A DNA stretch of 64,000 bases from Branchiostoma floridae (taxonomy: Eukaryota; Chordata; Leptocardii; Amphioxiformes; Branchiostomatidae), in NCBI RefSeq assembly GCF_000003815.2, contig NC_049979.1, positions 17,220,493-17,284,492 of the forward strand. The letters run 5' to 3'. Below are positions 1 to 13,200 of the stretch, in pieces. The position numbers were made by a program, and so were the translations under genes. A model generated the notes under the pieces. That model was not told the DNA's origin. It was given only the letters and a program-made list of their open reading frames with translations, and did no database searches. Within the stretch, counting starts at the first letter, position 1. Every line of letters begins with the position of its first letter.

Positions 1-13
1 GGAGGTTACAGAC

Positions 14-1655
14 ATGGAGAAAAAGGCCGAGGCGCCCGTGACGGCGGACGACATGGAGTGGAAAACCCGTCATGACATCCAGGCTGACGTCAACAAGATG
101 CTGAGCGGGCGGATGGCGGAGCTTCAGGAAAAGGTCGGCATTTGGCGCATTGTTATATCGCTCACTTTTCACTTGGAAATGCGACCGGCACATGCGGTGA
201 TACTTAAAAGTATCACCGCATGTGCCGGTCCAAGTGAAAAGTTTCATATGAAAATCATTGGGACTTTTAGGTCCTTCTGTTTCTAAAATAGAAAGATATT
301 TTCTAAATCAATCAGGAGACGCCAGATTTACATAGGTCCTCATAACATACACCAAACAGAACACAGATCAGTGATTTGTGTCCCATATAGTTGGATGGAA
401 TGAAACAGAGCATGAAGACCGGGCAGCTGCCACAGGTACTACGCGGGTATGACGACATGAATGAAGCCGCCATGAAGAAACTCATCCGGGATATTGAACG
501 TGAGATGACCAGTTTGACGTCAGAGCTCAATCATCTGGAGTTCAGATTGGACCAGGCAAGTGTTCCTCACACAGGCGGGCCTCATGAATAGGGTTACTTA
601 ACGTCGTATTTAGTGACAAGTAGTGAGGTACATCAATGAGGTTACATCGTCAAAGTACTAACTATAAATGTGGAGGTAGAGCTGCCAGGCAAGCACGACA
701 CCTACTGACATGGTGATGAATAGCAAGAGCAATTTGATTGCTTGCGTCCTCTGCCATGTCACACGGAATCACACCATCTGTTTTGGAACCAAAGTAAAAA
801 TGCCATTTTGAACCTCTTAATTACGTTCATTGGGTTTTACGTTCATTTTGTTATTCCCCTTTCCTAGGAATCACAGAAATACCACAAGGCGGACGAAGAA
901 CGCAAGAAAGTGCAGATGGCGATCGAACAGCTCAAGAGAGACATGGCCATGGTGACTAATTCACATAATATAGACCCTCTTGAACAGATAAAGTGCACAT
1001 CCAATAAAGATCCTATCCATGGAAATGCACACAGACATGAGAAAGAAGACTTTTGTTGCTTTTACTTCTGAATTAAGATTACACGACATTACAGATTAAG
1101 CTCTCGTTTTTCACACCAAACAGCTTCTAAGTGAATTAATATTGGACAACCAATAGCAAATGTAAAATAATTGCAAATGTTTGTGATGATGCGTTTTCCT
1201 CTTTCTATGCACGACAAGAGACACGAGTTAATCCGCAGTTGATCTGACAGATGTGCGATTTGTCTTTAGTCGGTATTGCAACCACGTGATTGCAACAGAG
1301 ATTCCGGCGTCGACACTATATGTAAAAGAGAAACAGGTGTTCACGAGCTGTCATGTATGTCAACAGAGAGATAACACAAATGTCTTTGTCATATTCTCCC
1401 TAGATGAAAAGACAGAACACTCTAGTGGTTACCCTGGGTGCCCTGGGTGCTGATTTGAACCGACCCATGGATGGTTTACCGCGGAACAAACGGATTCTCA
1501 ACCCCAGACTAGGGCCTGTCCGGAGCTCGGCTGTGGTCAACAGACTTCCCAGGCTACCCGCCAAGCCTCAGCCAAAGGCGAAGAAGGGGAAGTCAGTCAT
1601 GAAGAATCCAGACGGGAAGAAGGGGAAAAGAAGAGAAAGAAAGTATGATGGATAG
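14..1655 (+). CDS. Unidentified coiled-coil protein, C-terminal exons
   Basis: Four exons join in one frame: 14-133, 391-555, 868-951 and 1404-1655 (stop TAG/A region at 1653-1655), all phase 0. The product begins with a charged stretch, then has about 95 residues of heptad-like helix rich in Glu, Lys, Leu and Met across exons 1-3 (for example MNEAAMKKLIRDIEREM), and ends in a very basic Pro/Lys/Arg tail (GKKGKRRERK). This suggests a cytoskeletal or ciliary coiled-coil protein, but I do not recognise the family. The intron after exon 2 uses a GC donor (CAG|GCAAGT at 556). Position 14 is the first ATG, but the bases just before it (ending TTACAG at 11) look like a splice acceptor, so more coding exons may lie left of the window. 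The last exon junction (951 to 1404) is the least certain. Confidence 0.6.
165..241. repeat. 77-bp palindrome in the first intron of the coiled-coil gene
   Basis: A perfect 23-bp arm at 183-205 (starts GACCGGCACATGCGG) is followed after two bases by its exact reverse complement at 208-230. An outer 12-bp arm, CTTTTCACTTGG at 165-176, pairs with 230-241, leaving a 6-7 base asymmetry on the left. It lies about 30 bp inside the intron, behind exon 1. It is probably a foldback insertion, but I found no target-site duplication. Confidence 0.8.
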
Positions 1656-1715
1656 ACGGGATGGGAAGGGCACATACTTGTTTTTGGCGAAGGCTTCTAC
1701 CAGTACTGATGAAAC

Positions 1716-1721
1716 AATAAA
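1716..1721 (+). promoter_or_regulatory. Poly(A) signal of the coiled-coil gene
   Basis: A canonical AATAAA hexamer lies about 60 bp after the stop codon of the last exon, consistent with the end of this transcript. Confidence 0.6.
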
Positions 1722-4700
1722 GAAGAACATTTAAAATGTGAAAGACGACGCAGCAGTGTAATGGTCATGCCTCCTTGCCTAGTGCTTACACAAGTGAAAT
1801 ATTAATTAAGTAAACTCCCTACATCCTCTCTAGAAATCATACACTTTTTACTTGGTTGGGTGGTACCAATCAAGCACCATCACTAGCTCGATGAGTCTTT
1901 TTTTGTGTTTAGATGCAACCATTGGTTACCAACCACCTGGCGCACAATTCAGTCGTGTTCAGGTAATGCTCTTACAGTAATCCCCCTAAGTCCATGTCAA
2001 AAACAATCCTTACAAGTGCCGATCGTCTTGCCCTCCCTTCTTCAGATGGCATGTGGTACTAGTAGCATCACGTTCGACGGAAAACTGTGCCATGTTAGCT
2101 GGGACGGGAATCACGGGATACAACATCTTGTCACCAAATGCAAAGCCAAAGTTTTATTGAAAATACATCCAGTAATTTGGAGCCAACTGTTGGAAAATTA
2201 GGCGTTGTTACTGAGCCAGCTACCATTTGCAGAATTCTTTGAAAGAATAACATAAAATTCTAAGCAAAACGCACAGACAAATCTACCACAAACTAACGTT
2301 AGTATATGGCCACGACTTAAGCTGGTCATGAGTACTACTTGTCGACCCATGCAGTAGCTGAATAAGCACATGTAAGGCGTCACAATCTGCCGTCACGCAT
2401 CTTACGACAAAAGTGCCTATACTTTACCAAAGGATGTAAAATGCACACTTTTCACTACCACAATTGCAACTGTCAGTTATAAAGACAAGCCTGTTCTCCT
2501 AACATGTTTACATGTCTGTGAAGACATAATATTCGTCGTCCCCATGACGACCCAACAATGTTTGCCTCATGTAATTATGGGTATGCTTGTCCAGGTCCAC
2601 TTTGTTGTTCCAGTGCATTTGTTCAGCGCAAGCAAAAACTTCAAAACACCTGTCTAATTGATTACTGCAAGAATTGAGTTTGTTTGCTTGCTTTCCAAAC
2701 AAGTTGTCCTTCCGTGGGACTGTTATCGTTTGTTTTATCTGTCGACTTCTGGCAATCAGAAACGCTCTTCAAGTGGTATACAATCAGAATATCTAGTCTT
2801 ATAGTGCCTCATTCCCCTGAATACCTTCCTACCTTACATTTCTCACATAACATCCTACATGTATTTTGGTTTATCTTACCCTGACCTATCTATGATTGAT
2901 TGTTTCCAAGAGAATGTGAAATGTAAGCGTCAGGCCATATGTAGCGTCAATTGCACACACGACTTATACTTCCCCGAATAGGCCAAAAAAACAACAACTA
3001 TGAATCAGACTGTATTACAGTTACTGGTGAATTCAGAAAATACCCACAAACATTTCCCCTATACGGTTTCCTTTAATCGTGCGTCTTTCCGCACACGTTC
3101 TACAACCAATCCTTTTCTCCAATTCCTTGTGTACCTCTCCCCTTGACTGTATACGTGTATATACCAGTAGTAAAGTCACCCTAACCCCATTCAGATGCAA
3201 AGTATACTCATGAAGCGATGACTTTCATGTAATGTTGACGGTGCTGCCGATTTCAAAGACGGGTTGACGGTGAGGTACGCTTTGACAGTGTGGTTGAACC
3301 GACATATTAACATACCGAGCTTCCGGTCTTATTTATGTACAGAATTGGCTTCCTTGATCCCGTGCATTAGAGAATGACGTCCGCATCACCAATTCTTTCT
3401 AATCAATGCCATAAAACGTCAGTGGACCGCTCAAGAGACTCTAACGGACGTAACTGTTGCGTCATACGCGTATACCTGACGGTACTTATCAACTTGCCAT
3501 GGCAACGTCAACACGCTGTCGGAAAATGTGAAATGTCACTCTTGAGAAGAATTTTCTCTCTGTGTGTCTGTGTGATTCACAAGATGACCAGCTGCCCAAT
3601 GGCAATTGGTCTCGAGCAAAACAGTGGTGCAATTTTTTTCCTTTCCATGTTTTTCTTATTGTATTTTGCCATCGACGGTTTGATTTGATTTACCTTGTAC
3701 CCGCAGCATTCTTTATTCAATTACACTATTGCAAGTAGCTTGCTTGAATAGTAGTTCCGCTGGTTTGACAGGAGATTACATGTAGGTATTTTTCCAATGC
3801 CACACACTCTGAGGTCTCGCCCAAAGCCAAAATATTCTTCCTTACGGTGTAAGACATGTCGGACCTACTTGGTCAGTTGTATATTAACTGCGAATTCACT
3901 TTTCAAACGTTAGTACATAATGACCAAGAACACAGCCTTTTGTCTTGGTGTCAGTGAAGGCCCTGTACTAGCCTATAATGGAACTGGTTAACATTGCTAA
4001 TGCCTTTCGACGCCAAAATAAATTTGTTCTTGATTATGGGAAAATTAGTTGCTTGGGAGTGGTTTTAACTCAGTTTACATGGCGTTGCTAATGACAACCA
4101 ATGCCTGGCAACGCGACGCGCTAACCGACGACATTCGCGAACTGTTGACACGGACACTTTAACATGAGAGTCACCGTCAAGTAGCGTCAACAGGAAAAAA
4201 AGTTGTCCGGAACAGAAAATCATGTAACAGATTACAAGGGTGACACATTCTTCTCTACCACAAGAGTCGGTGACAAGACGGTACATTTTTTCCCAAACTG
4301 ACTGTAGAAGTTGTCCGTGCCGGGGTCGAACTGCCTCCGCCTACCAACCATTGGGATTGCTGTTGCCCGGCGAGCTACCAAAATATACACGAGATTTCCA
4401 AACGCAAAGTTTCGTCTCTTGACATCCGCTCAACCGTGGCCACAACTACTGTACCACTCCAAGAGAGTTAGCACGAAGAATGGTGAGGGTCCAAAGAGTG
4501 GCGTTTTGTACAGGCCGTCCGCCAATGGCTGCGCTCCAGCTCCTGTGACTAATGCCCTGTGTCCTTTATATTCACGTATCGCTTGATCGGGATCGAAGAA
4601 AACACGGCAGACGTAAAGGACTAAAGACTGTCGCGCGTTTTTGGGTTGTAGAGAAGTTACTCGGCCAAACAAAAGAGTGTGTTTGCTACTATGACTTACG

Positions 4701-7700
4701 GGACCTAGTCACGCAGTGACTTGTTATTTGGATCGACGGTTGGGAGGGATTTTTACCGAGAACTGTTCGCAGTTTGCGTGGCTGGAGAACGTCTGAGTGA
4801 ACCTGGATGGTAGAGCTAGGGAGTACCTTGATGCAAGCTACCGGTCACCAAGTAGGGGGTAGCCTGCAAGCGAGGCGAGCGCGGGTTCGTGCAGTATCTG
4901 ACTTCGCCCTTGGAAACATACTACGATCTCATGGTGGGTATAATCTCTTACTATTACGACCCCTATAGCGTATATAACCCCAGCCATTGAAAGCAGTGCG
5001 TTTTCACAGTTGCCAAATCCCACCAAACAAGTGCTCATGTTGTTTGCCGAGCACACAAAACTTCGGCGGATTTGGAAGCCATTGCTAGCCCCACGTCTCC
5101 CTCTACACCGGCCTAGTTTACCTCAGTTTATCCACAAACAACCTCACAGGTAAGTTGGAACCCCCCACCGTGTACCAACCCTAAATATTGACCAGTATTA
5201 CTTTCACTGAAGTTGGTTACAACGCAGCAGCACCCCTTTATAACGTGAAGTTCGGCTATTAAGTGGTTTCCAGGGAAACGCAAGTGTTTTACGTTTTCCT
5301 AAGGAATTAATAACAGTCTTGTATAATGCACACTTTGACCCACTGAGGACCATTCTCGTCTGTTTCCTTGAAACGGTACTAGTGACATGGTAACATAACG
5401 CCGGTACACAATAATGAAGGAAAACAACAAGATGAAATGAGGTTAGCTACCAACTTGTTGGCGCACACCGATCTCTATGGTTGTGAGGGAACCGGCACAA
5501 TAGCGATGTGCGTAAGGCCATTGGAAAGGAATTAGTCAAAATTGAAGGACTCGGATTTGTAGCCCAGTTATAAGACTTGTCAGCATTAGCGAATTGGACT
5601 ATGCAAATCTTCACACTAGGCTGTTCAACGCACTCAAAATGGAAGCGTAGCGTCATGTCACATTGACTTACATTCTTTTCACTACTTTAGGTGCAAAATT
5701 CCATTCATTTCGGTATTTGACGGATACTGTAGGATTTGTCACAGCCAGGTGCACCTACAAGAAGTGCGTGTACCCCTCACTCATCCTATTCATTCAGCGG
5801 TCCTATAAAGCTCACTGCTCATGCAGGACTCTGTAGTCAGTCTTTGCAGGCACAAGTTAACGTGTGAAGTCACCTAATTGACACATTTCCTAAACCTTGA
5901 ATCCTTCCATCCACCAACAGCAGTGGGATAAGGCACTTGTTTACACACCGTTACAAAGAGTGAATTTAGAGCCATTTATAGATGTCCTGTTCAGGTTCAA
6001 ATGCCGTGATAACAGTTCAAAGACGCCATTTAGAAAAGCCAGTCAGTGAACGTCAATACTGCGCCACTCACACAGCCTTAAGGCGACCGGGGACGCCGTG
6101 TACACAGAATGTCATCGGTGACAATAGATAAACAGCGATTAGTTTAGTCTCAAATATCACATAAATAGACCTAGCTATTGAAGACTAATGACCGTTAGAC
6201 AGACAAGGCAGACAAGTTCCAAGTCATAAAATTCATTCATACATTATCACCAGGTTACAGGAAGACTAAATTGAAGTGAAGTACAAAAAATATTGACACA
6301 CTGTTGAAAATAAAATATGCTAATCCAAGTTGCAAATACAGATTCAAACTTCTATCATCTCAACGAGACTTTTTCAAAGCCGATGTTTGTCGTGAGCAAA
6401 TCTTTTTTAAAGGCCATCATAGAAGATGACCCATTTTCGGCCAGAAATCTTTTGTAGGCCAGCAAGAAGATGGCGGTAGATGGGGTAGAAAAAAGGAAAT
6501 CTTGTTTTGGGACCATGAGAACTATCGACAGCCAAAAGAACTTTGTATTAACTGGACTTTAGTTGGCAGTACAATGTTTAACAAAGGGAATTATTGCCTT
6601 GAGTAGGTGTTTGCTTAGCGTTGTTTTCAAACATAGATATCATAAATAATCGTGAAGGTGATGATAACCATACGTATCTTGGCAAGTTTATCACATGATT
6701 AGTAGCTAAACACTATAGTACAAGAACAGAAATGAGCTATGGCAAAAAAGCCAAGTACCTCGGACGATGCTATGGAGATTAATGACATACTAGTCCTCTC
6801 GTACATACACCTGGCAAGAGACAAGATTTATATCATGATCACACCTTTGTAATTACCTGCTATCAGTCAGTCTGACGGTTCACTGAGACATTGTTGACAT
6901 GAAACCATGGCAACCTGTTTGTTGAGGTGATCTTTATTATTTGGTGTATACTGAATCCATCTTAGGGGTGGACTTTGTTCAAACGCAATGATATGCTACA
7001 AGAGAGATTCTCCATGCGATTACAAGCTGAAACTTGGTGGGTAAGGGGCTCCTATACTTCAGTTGATGAACCATTTCACACCATTATCAGTCACGACAAT
7101 CCCACGTGTCGTGGTGGCTGTGACGTTTGCCTACATGCAAGAAAGAGGACGTGAACAGAATATGACTTTAGGGAAGTCTTCCCGAACATCGCTAGCATCA
7201 ACCGGTAACCATGCATACTTACAAGCGCAATTCTGACAGTGAGTAGGCTGCACCTTACGCAATGGCTACTACGTTATGTATCCATGCCAACGGCATACGT
7301 TATTTCCTCACCTTTCTGTTAGGTCAAGATTGCACATGTGATTATACTACCATCGATCAACATTTCACAAAGGACACGTTGACTGAAAGAAACGTAACCG
7401 AACAATGTGAACTTATTTACAGTTCCAATGTCAAGTGGGGACCATAAGTTTAAAAAAATTGGGCCCCTAAATTACCCTATACACTGTTGCCTATCACATT
7501 TAGGTTGTAACATATTTTACATTAATTGATCATTAATAGAGGCTTACTGCCACACGTTTGTGGACACAAAATCAAAGCTGAAGTGTAAATACTCAGTAGG
7601 CGCATAGTTTCTACCTACAAGAAGAAAGACTCAGTCGGGAATTCAAAACTACTCTAGTTCAAAATGATGGTAATATCCTTTACGAGCATGAACATGTAAC

Positions 7701-9869
7701 AGACTAACGTAATGTATACAAGGACGGAATTTCTCATAGAGCAGCCTCTCGTCATGCATTTCGTGTCAAAATCGCAGGGCGACGCTTTCATTTTTGCCGA
7801 CTGATACCTAATACCTACGACAGTACATGTATTGACGTATCCAGATCTCATGCAATGCCATGGTCTATGTATTCGTTCGACAGCAGCAAATTCTTGATCA
7901 AATTCTTGATGGATTGATATTAATTCCCCACATTTTAATGCTGTTATTTCAAAACAATCCACAGAGTGCAATACTTTGAATAAAGGAAGCGTGCGCACAG
8001 TTGCTTGGCATACACTAGCTCAATGTTGTATGTTGTTTTCGAAAACAACGCTACAACCAGAATATGGTGCGAGCACAAGATATTTCATCGACACACTTCA
8101 TCTGCATGAGGCCAATAAAAGCCTTCTTCCAGTGAATTTCATTTGAAAGCGGAGATGGGATAGTAAACGAAACATTTGAACCGCCAGTTAAATATTATCC
8201 TCCTTGCTTGTCTTATTGTTTTCTCCTCCTGTCGCAACCATAAGAGTACTCAAAATACTGTTCTGATCTTTGAAAGTCAGAGTCAAACACATATATTTAC
8301 GCAAGTCAGCATGTAGAAAGTACCACACATTGACCGGCATTGCACAACTTTCGCAGTTGTGAAAGGTTGTGTCAAAAATTCGGAAGTTATTGATTCGGCA
8401 TACCTTCATTGGCGTGATATATATCATGAGATAATGCGTTTCAGTCACCAATCTAACGTTGTTAATTGGTCAACAATACCAGGAATTCAGCCTCTACCCG
8501 AGTTCGGAGAAGTCAAGGGAAACGTTAACTTGCAGGTGTCACAAGTTACACCAAGGACTAGTGACAAGTCTTTAGTTACAAAGAAACTTAGGGACTTCCT
8601 AGGCCCTGTTGCCATGGTAGCAACACTCGTCACCCGGATAATCCTGCTCAGGCACGATTTGTTGATGGGGCGTGTGATTGACAATAATGACAGATGGAAT
8701 TACTGGCGATAGAGTGAAAAGAAACATTTCATTAACTCCAGCCGGGTAAATAACTACGTCCAGCCGGAGTGTAACACTTCCAAAAACAAGTGAGTGTAGA
8801 AAAGTACTAAAGGACTCACTACCTTCCCATCACAAAGAGATAGAAGGGGTCTGTTTTCTGGGAAAACGTCGTGCATCTACCATAGAAAGTTCTGATGGAC
8901 TGACTACTTTCCCATCACAAAAAGCCAGAAGGGGTCTGTTTTCTGGGAAAACGTCGTGCAAGTACCATAGAAAGTACTGATGGACTGACTACTTTCCCAT
9001 CACAAAAAGCCAGAAGGGGTCTGTTTTCTGGGAAAACGTCGTGTAAGTACTATAGAAAGTCTCTGAAGGAAGCAATTGTAATACGCCTACGGGTTTGTAC
9101 AGCCTCCTCAGTTGCAAACGTCTAACAGCCCTGGCTTTTATTGTTGGAGGGAAGCCCTGATTAAATTTGCGATTTTCAACCGTTGGGTAAGGTCCTCTAA
9201 TGCCAGGAGAGTGAGTTTCCGCGCTGGCCCGGTGATCATTTTAAATAAAGTTAGCGCACAAACATAATTCATAAAGTACATTGTGGCACACAATACTGAA
9301 AAATAATCACTCAATATTGGGTGCACCCTCTGATCGTTTGGGGCACGTGTAAAAGATCCCTACTGACGCAAAAGCCTGCCTGATGTATACAGGTGTTACT
9401 AAGTCCCAAAACAATGGGCCCAACACGCTCCTCACAATTTCCATGGGCACAAATACCTCTGCATTGACCATGTAGTGGACTGTTTTGGCCCTCGTGTTGG
9501 ATAAACACGAATGAATGCAGCATCTTGTTACGGTCAGGGACAATGAAAAAAGCATCTCTCACCTAACAAGTAAATATCAATAAACGCTCCTTCATTGTCA
9601 GTTAAAGCGGGTGAGGTGATATCAATTCTCCAGCTCTTCTCAGATAGCAATCACTATGGCAACACCTATGTAATATCTAGAAGTTTGATTTTACTCTTTG
9701 TGCTATTTCTGCGCAAAACATGTGTAGTAAAGGCATTCCAAGCAGCTAGGCACAGCAATAGACTCCCCTTTGTGGCGTGCTCGTTAGCGTAAGACAAGTA
9801 GCCTGAGGGGTGTCAAATTTTGACCTGGTGGAGACACAGTGGTCGTCATGGAGACAGGTGTATAATTAC
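1722..9869. other. Intergenic region between coiled-coil gene and MOK
   Basis: About 8 kb without a gene I can support. Short open frames here (for example 3374-3688, 7654-7998 and 8359-8712) show no recognisable protein motif and no consistent splice structure. The only clear structure is the 85-bp tandem repeat at 8796-9060. A small palindrome, GTTGTTTTCGAAAACAAC, lies near 8033-8050. Regulatory sequence or diverged repeats may be present but cannot be shown by eye. Confidence 0.6.
8796..9060. repeat. 85-bp tandem minisatellite, three copies
   Basis: Three head-to-tail copies start at 8796, 8881 and 8966, with the shared core CCCATCACAAA at 8826, 8911 and 8996, a constant spacing of 85 bp, and a partial fourth copy to about 9060. 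Copies 2 and 3 are almost identical and copy 1 is more diverged, as expected if the array grew recently from one side. There are no unique spacers, so it is not a CRISPR array. Confidence 0.9.
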
Positions 9870-10298
9870 ATGGTGCCGCGAACATGGCGGCCGCAGACGC
9901 AAACTTTTGTCTCCTTCCACGCAAAGTAAACACCCCAGTTTGCCCAATATTTGTCCGAGTTACGAAGAAAACATTTACAGAGTGAACCAGCCAAACGTAA
10001 ATTATTGTCACGTGGAGTCATATCGCCTAGTAGGAAGGGGCTGGACTGGTCCCAATTCAGAGCTCAAGCAGATTAGGTCCGTGCGGAGGGATATTTGTTC
10101 GTAATTAAGGGTAGCCGGGAAGTTCCAAGATGTCGACGTAGGGGACGTCTGTTGTTACCGAGTCAGCTAGAAACGGGACTGTTTATGGCCTTACCTGTGA
10201 CACAGCATGCTACCGATGCGAACATTTCTGAAGGAGTTTTCACTAGACATCTAGTAGTAAGAGCATGAGGTGGAGATAGCCCTCTACTTGGAGAAAAT
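9870..10298 (+). promoter_or_regulatory. Probable MOK promoter and 5' UTR
   Basis: This stretch upstream of the MOK start is richer in CpG than the flanking DNA and contains GAACATGGCGGCCGC at 9891-9905, which resembles the YY1-type element common at animal promoters. No TATA box stands out. The transcription start cannot be placed by eye. Confidence 0.35.
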
Positions 10299-13200
10299 AT
10301 GCACAGTAAGTACAGTTCAAATCACGGAGCACCTCTCCTGCAACTTTCAACTGGCAAGTGTATGTTGACTGTTTGTACTGATGAGTGTTTTAAAAGACCC
10401 TGATGTATCCCTATACTTTTTTTCCTCAGAATACAGAATTTTGGGGAAGAAAGGCGAGGGCACGTTCTCCGAGGTGCTGAAATGTCAGAGCATCAAGGAT
10501 GGCCAGTACTACGCCTGCAAGAAGATGAAACAACACTACGACAGGTGAGAAACTCAATGGCACCTATCCTCACGTTTTCTCAAGTGGGCGCACTTGTGGT
10601 TGTGATTATTGCTAAACTGTGAAAACACAAAGAGGCGTTCTCTTTATTTTCTTTAGGATTGATTGTCTATGTGACACTGCTGGAAAAGCATGTATTCATG
10701 TGTATCAATGGCATTGTCTGCACTCATAAACATGGGAAACTTGTGAAAGTTTTGCTATGTAACGTTAAATTGTCAATATTACCTGTAATCGTAATCTACA
10801 ACAACATATTTACAACATATGAACAAGATTGTCTATAGATTGCACAATATTCCGCAGATTGCATTTTTTAAGAATCTGCATACAATATGTGCATCTAATT
10901 ACAATGCCCATCATGAAGAGGGAAGATCCTAAAAACGTTTCTCCGTAATAGGCAGAAATGATGTGAAATAACCAATTGGCTTCTCCATGGCTACCCCTGC
11001 TGCAAAGGGAGAAACAGCCTCCAGCGTACAATAAAGCTATTAACCACTGGTACAGGCATAATTCACTCAATGTCTCCACCCCCGTAATTTCTGCATCCAC
11101 GGCTCTCATGATATCATTGCCTTAGCTTCATCTTCATTGATACACTTCAGTTCTAATGGTGGGTATACAGCTCGGGAATTACAATCATGAAGCAGACTTT
11201 TCTGTTTCCATTGCTGGAAAGTGCATGGTCCTAAATAAATGTTAGCATGATGGGACAGTTTGTAGGCAGCAATAATGTCTGGTATACTGTCCAACAAAAA
11301 AGACAAAGACCTCATTTTGCTTGAGGAAATTGATTGGAAAATTGGCAAAGCTGGTGGTTAAATGAAATGTCATAAAATTGGATAAAGTTGATGGTTGTCA
11401 AATGATACAAGTGCATCCTCAGAACATCAATTGATAAAATGATTATTTTTTTCGTAAACATGTTTAATGTTTGGCATGTGGAACTGCTGATTGTTAATTG
11501 GACTCAAGGAGTGAGAATCTTGTCCCTTCAGATCGGTTATATATATTTGCATTGTTCCTTTTAGTTTCTATGGTTTCATGAGTTTTGTTCCAAACCACCT
11601 GCCGATATTAGAGAGGTTGACAAATCACAGAAGCAACCAGATGTAATCAGAGGCTTTGCGTGACTGTATCATTATCTTACAGTCTTGAGGGACAAGGAGT
11701 GGCAGATCTTTATCAAATTTGGTGTTTCAATAGCAGGGAAATAGAGCCCTGACCTCAATAACAAATGCTGCATAACAATTTAAGTTTTTGCATCCATGCT
11801 TCGTGCACTCACTGTTCATGGTGTGTTGTTGCTATGTACGTCAGAAATAAGCTGCTCTTTGTAGAGTTGATCACACAGATCTTAAGGTAAGATCCCAGTA
11901 AGAAAATGAGTCTAGAATGCACAAAATTGACCAATCACTGCATGTTTTACAGTGTGGAACAGATCAACAACCTGAGGGAGATTCAAGCCATGCGGAGGCT
12001 TCATCCTCATGCAAATGTCATAGAGTTGATAGAAGTCATATTGTAAGTATACGGTAACCTGCCCTAATGGACTATGACCGTGATTTGTTTTACCATAAAC
12101 AATACCTGACACGAATATCTATCATAGCCAGATACACTCAATCATAATCTGCAGTATGCTGTAAGGATGTAATCTGTAATTTGAATCCTTCAAATTTCGT
12201 TTGAAGCTTAGAAGCTTTAAATCATCTGGCTTTTCTTCTATTACAGTGACAAGAAAACAGGGACATTAGCTTTGGTATGTGAGCTCATGGACATGAACAT
12301 CTATGAACTCATCAGAGGTGAGTCTCCCTGATCTTTCTTCGTATGACTGCTAACGTTATATCATAAATCACAGTAGAAGGATCGACCTTTAAAACAACTG
12401 GTACTGCCGTCTGATCTTTGGTGATATTTTTGTTGGGCATATGATTGATCATGTTTTATATTGTGTTTTCAAACACAACCATGGTTTTGCTTTGTGACAG
12501 AGAAGATGTATGACCTAGTATCCTAGAAAACAGCATGGGTTGTTGGGTTGTGACTAGTTCTTTCATGTCATCGAAGGTAGACTTTTTATGTCAGCCAATG
12601 TTTTCTGATTGATAATTAAAGCATGAAGCAGTGCTACCTAATAATTATCTGTCTTTGTCACATTCAATACCAACAAAAAAGATGGTTAAATATATTAGTT
12701 CTCCAGTTAGAAGCTCTGAGGAAGATGTCTGACAGACATCAAAACGTCAGCAGGTGAGAAAAACTGGTTGTGTAAAAGAAAATTCTTATGTCCTATGATC
12801 TACCAACCTGATGAAATTATTTTCGGATAACTTAGTTCAATCACAGATACAAAGCTCTGTCAAATGATAGCCTTATTACTTTTTAGTTAACATTATTGTC
12901 TGAAATTACAATATTCAGAAAAAGTTGGACAAAGAAGGTAGAAAGGATGTTTGTCAAACACTGAGTCAAGCAATGGAGCTTATGAATATGGGGCCAAGGT
13001 CACAACAGGAAGGTTAATTATTTTTAATAATTCCATTTCTCCATTTAGGAATTCAATAAGGTAGCATTATGACTCAACTAGGATCATGTTACCAGACAAT
13101 TATCTCATAATGATGGCTATTGACTGTAAATGCTCATTACTAAAGTTACTTAAGTAGATGAATATGTTAATACAAATGCTATTGAAGTACAGAGGCTGAC

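Noticed and set aside
8796..9060. CRISPR-like array
   Set aside because: Direct 85-bp tandem copies with no unique spacers, in a eukaryotic sequence.
12461..12478. Short palindrome TTGTGTTTTCAAACACAA in MOK intron 4
   Set aside because: Short, common type of AT-rich palindrome with no flanking duplication and not of the CAAGGA type.
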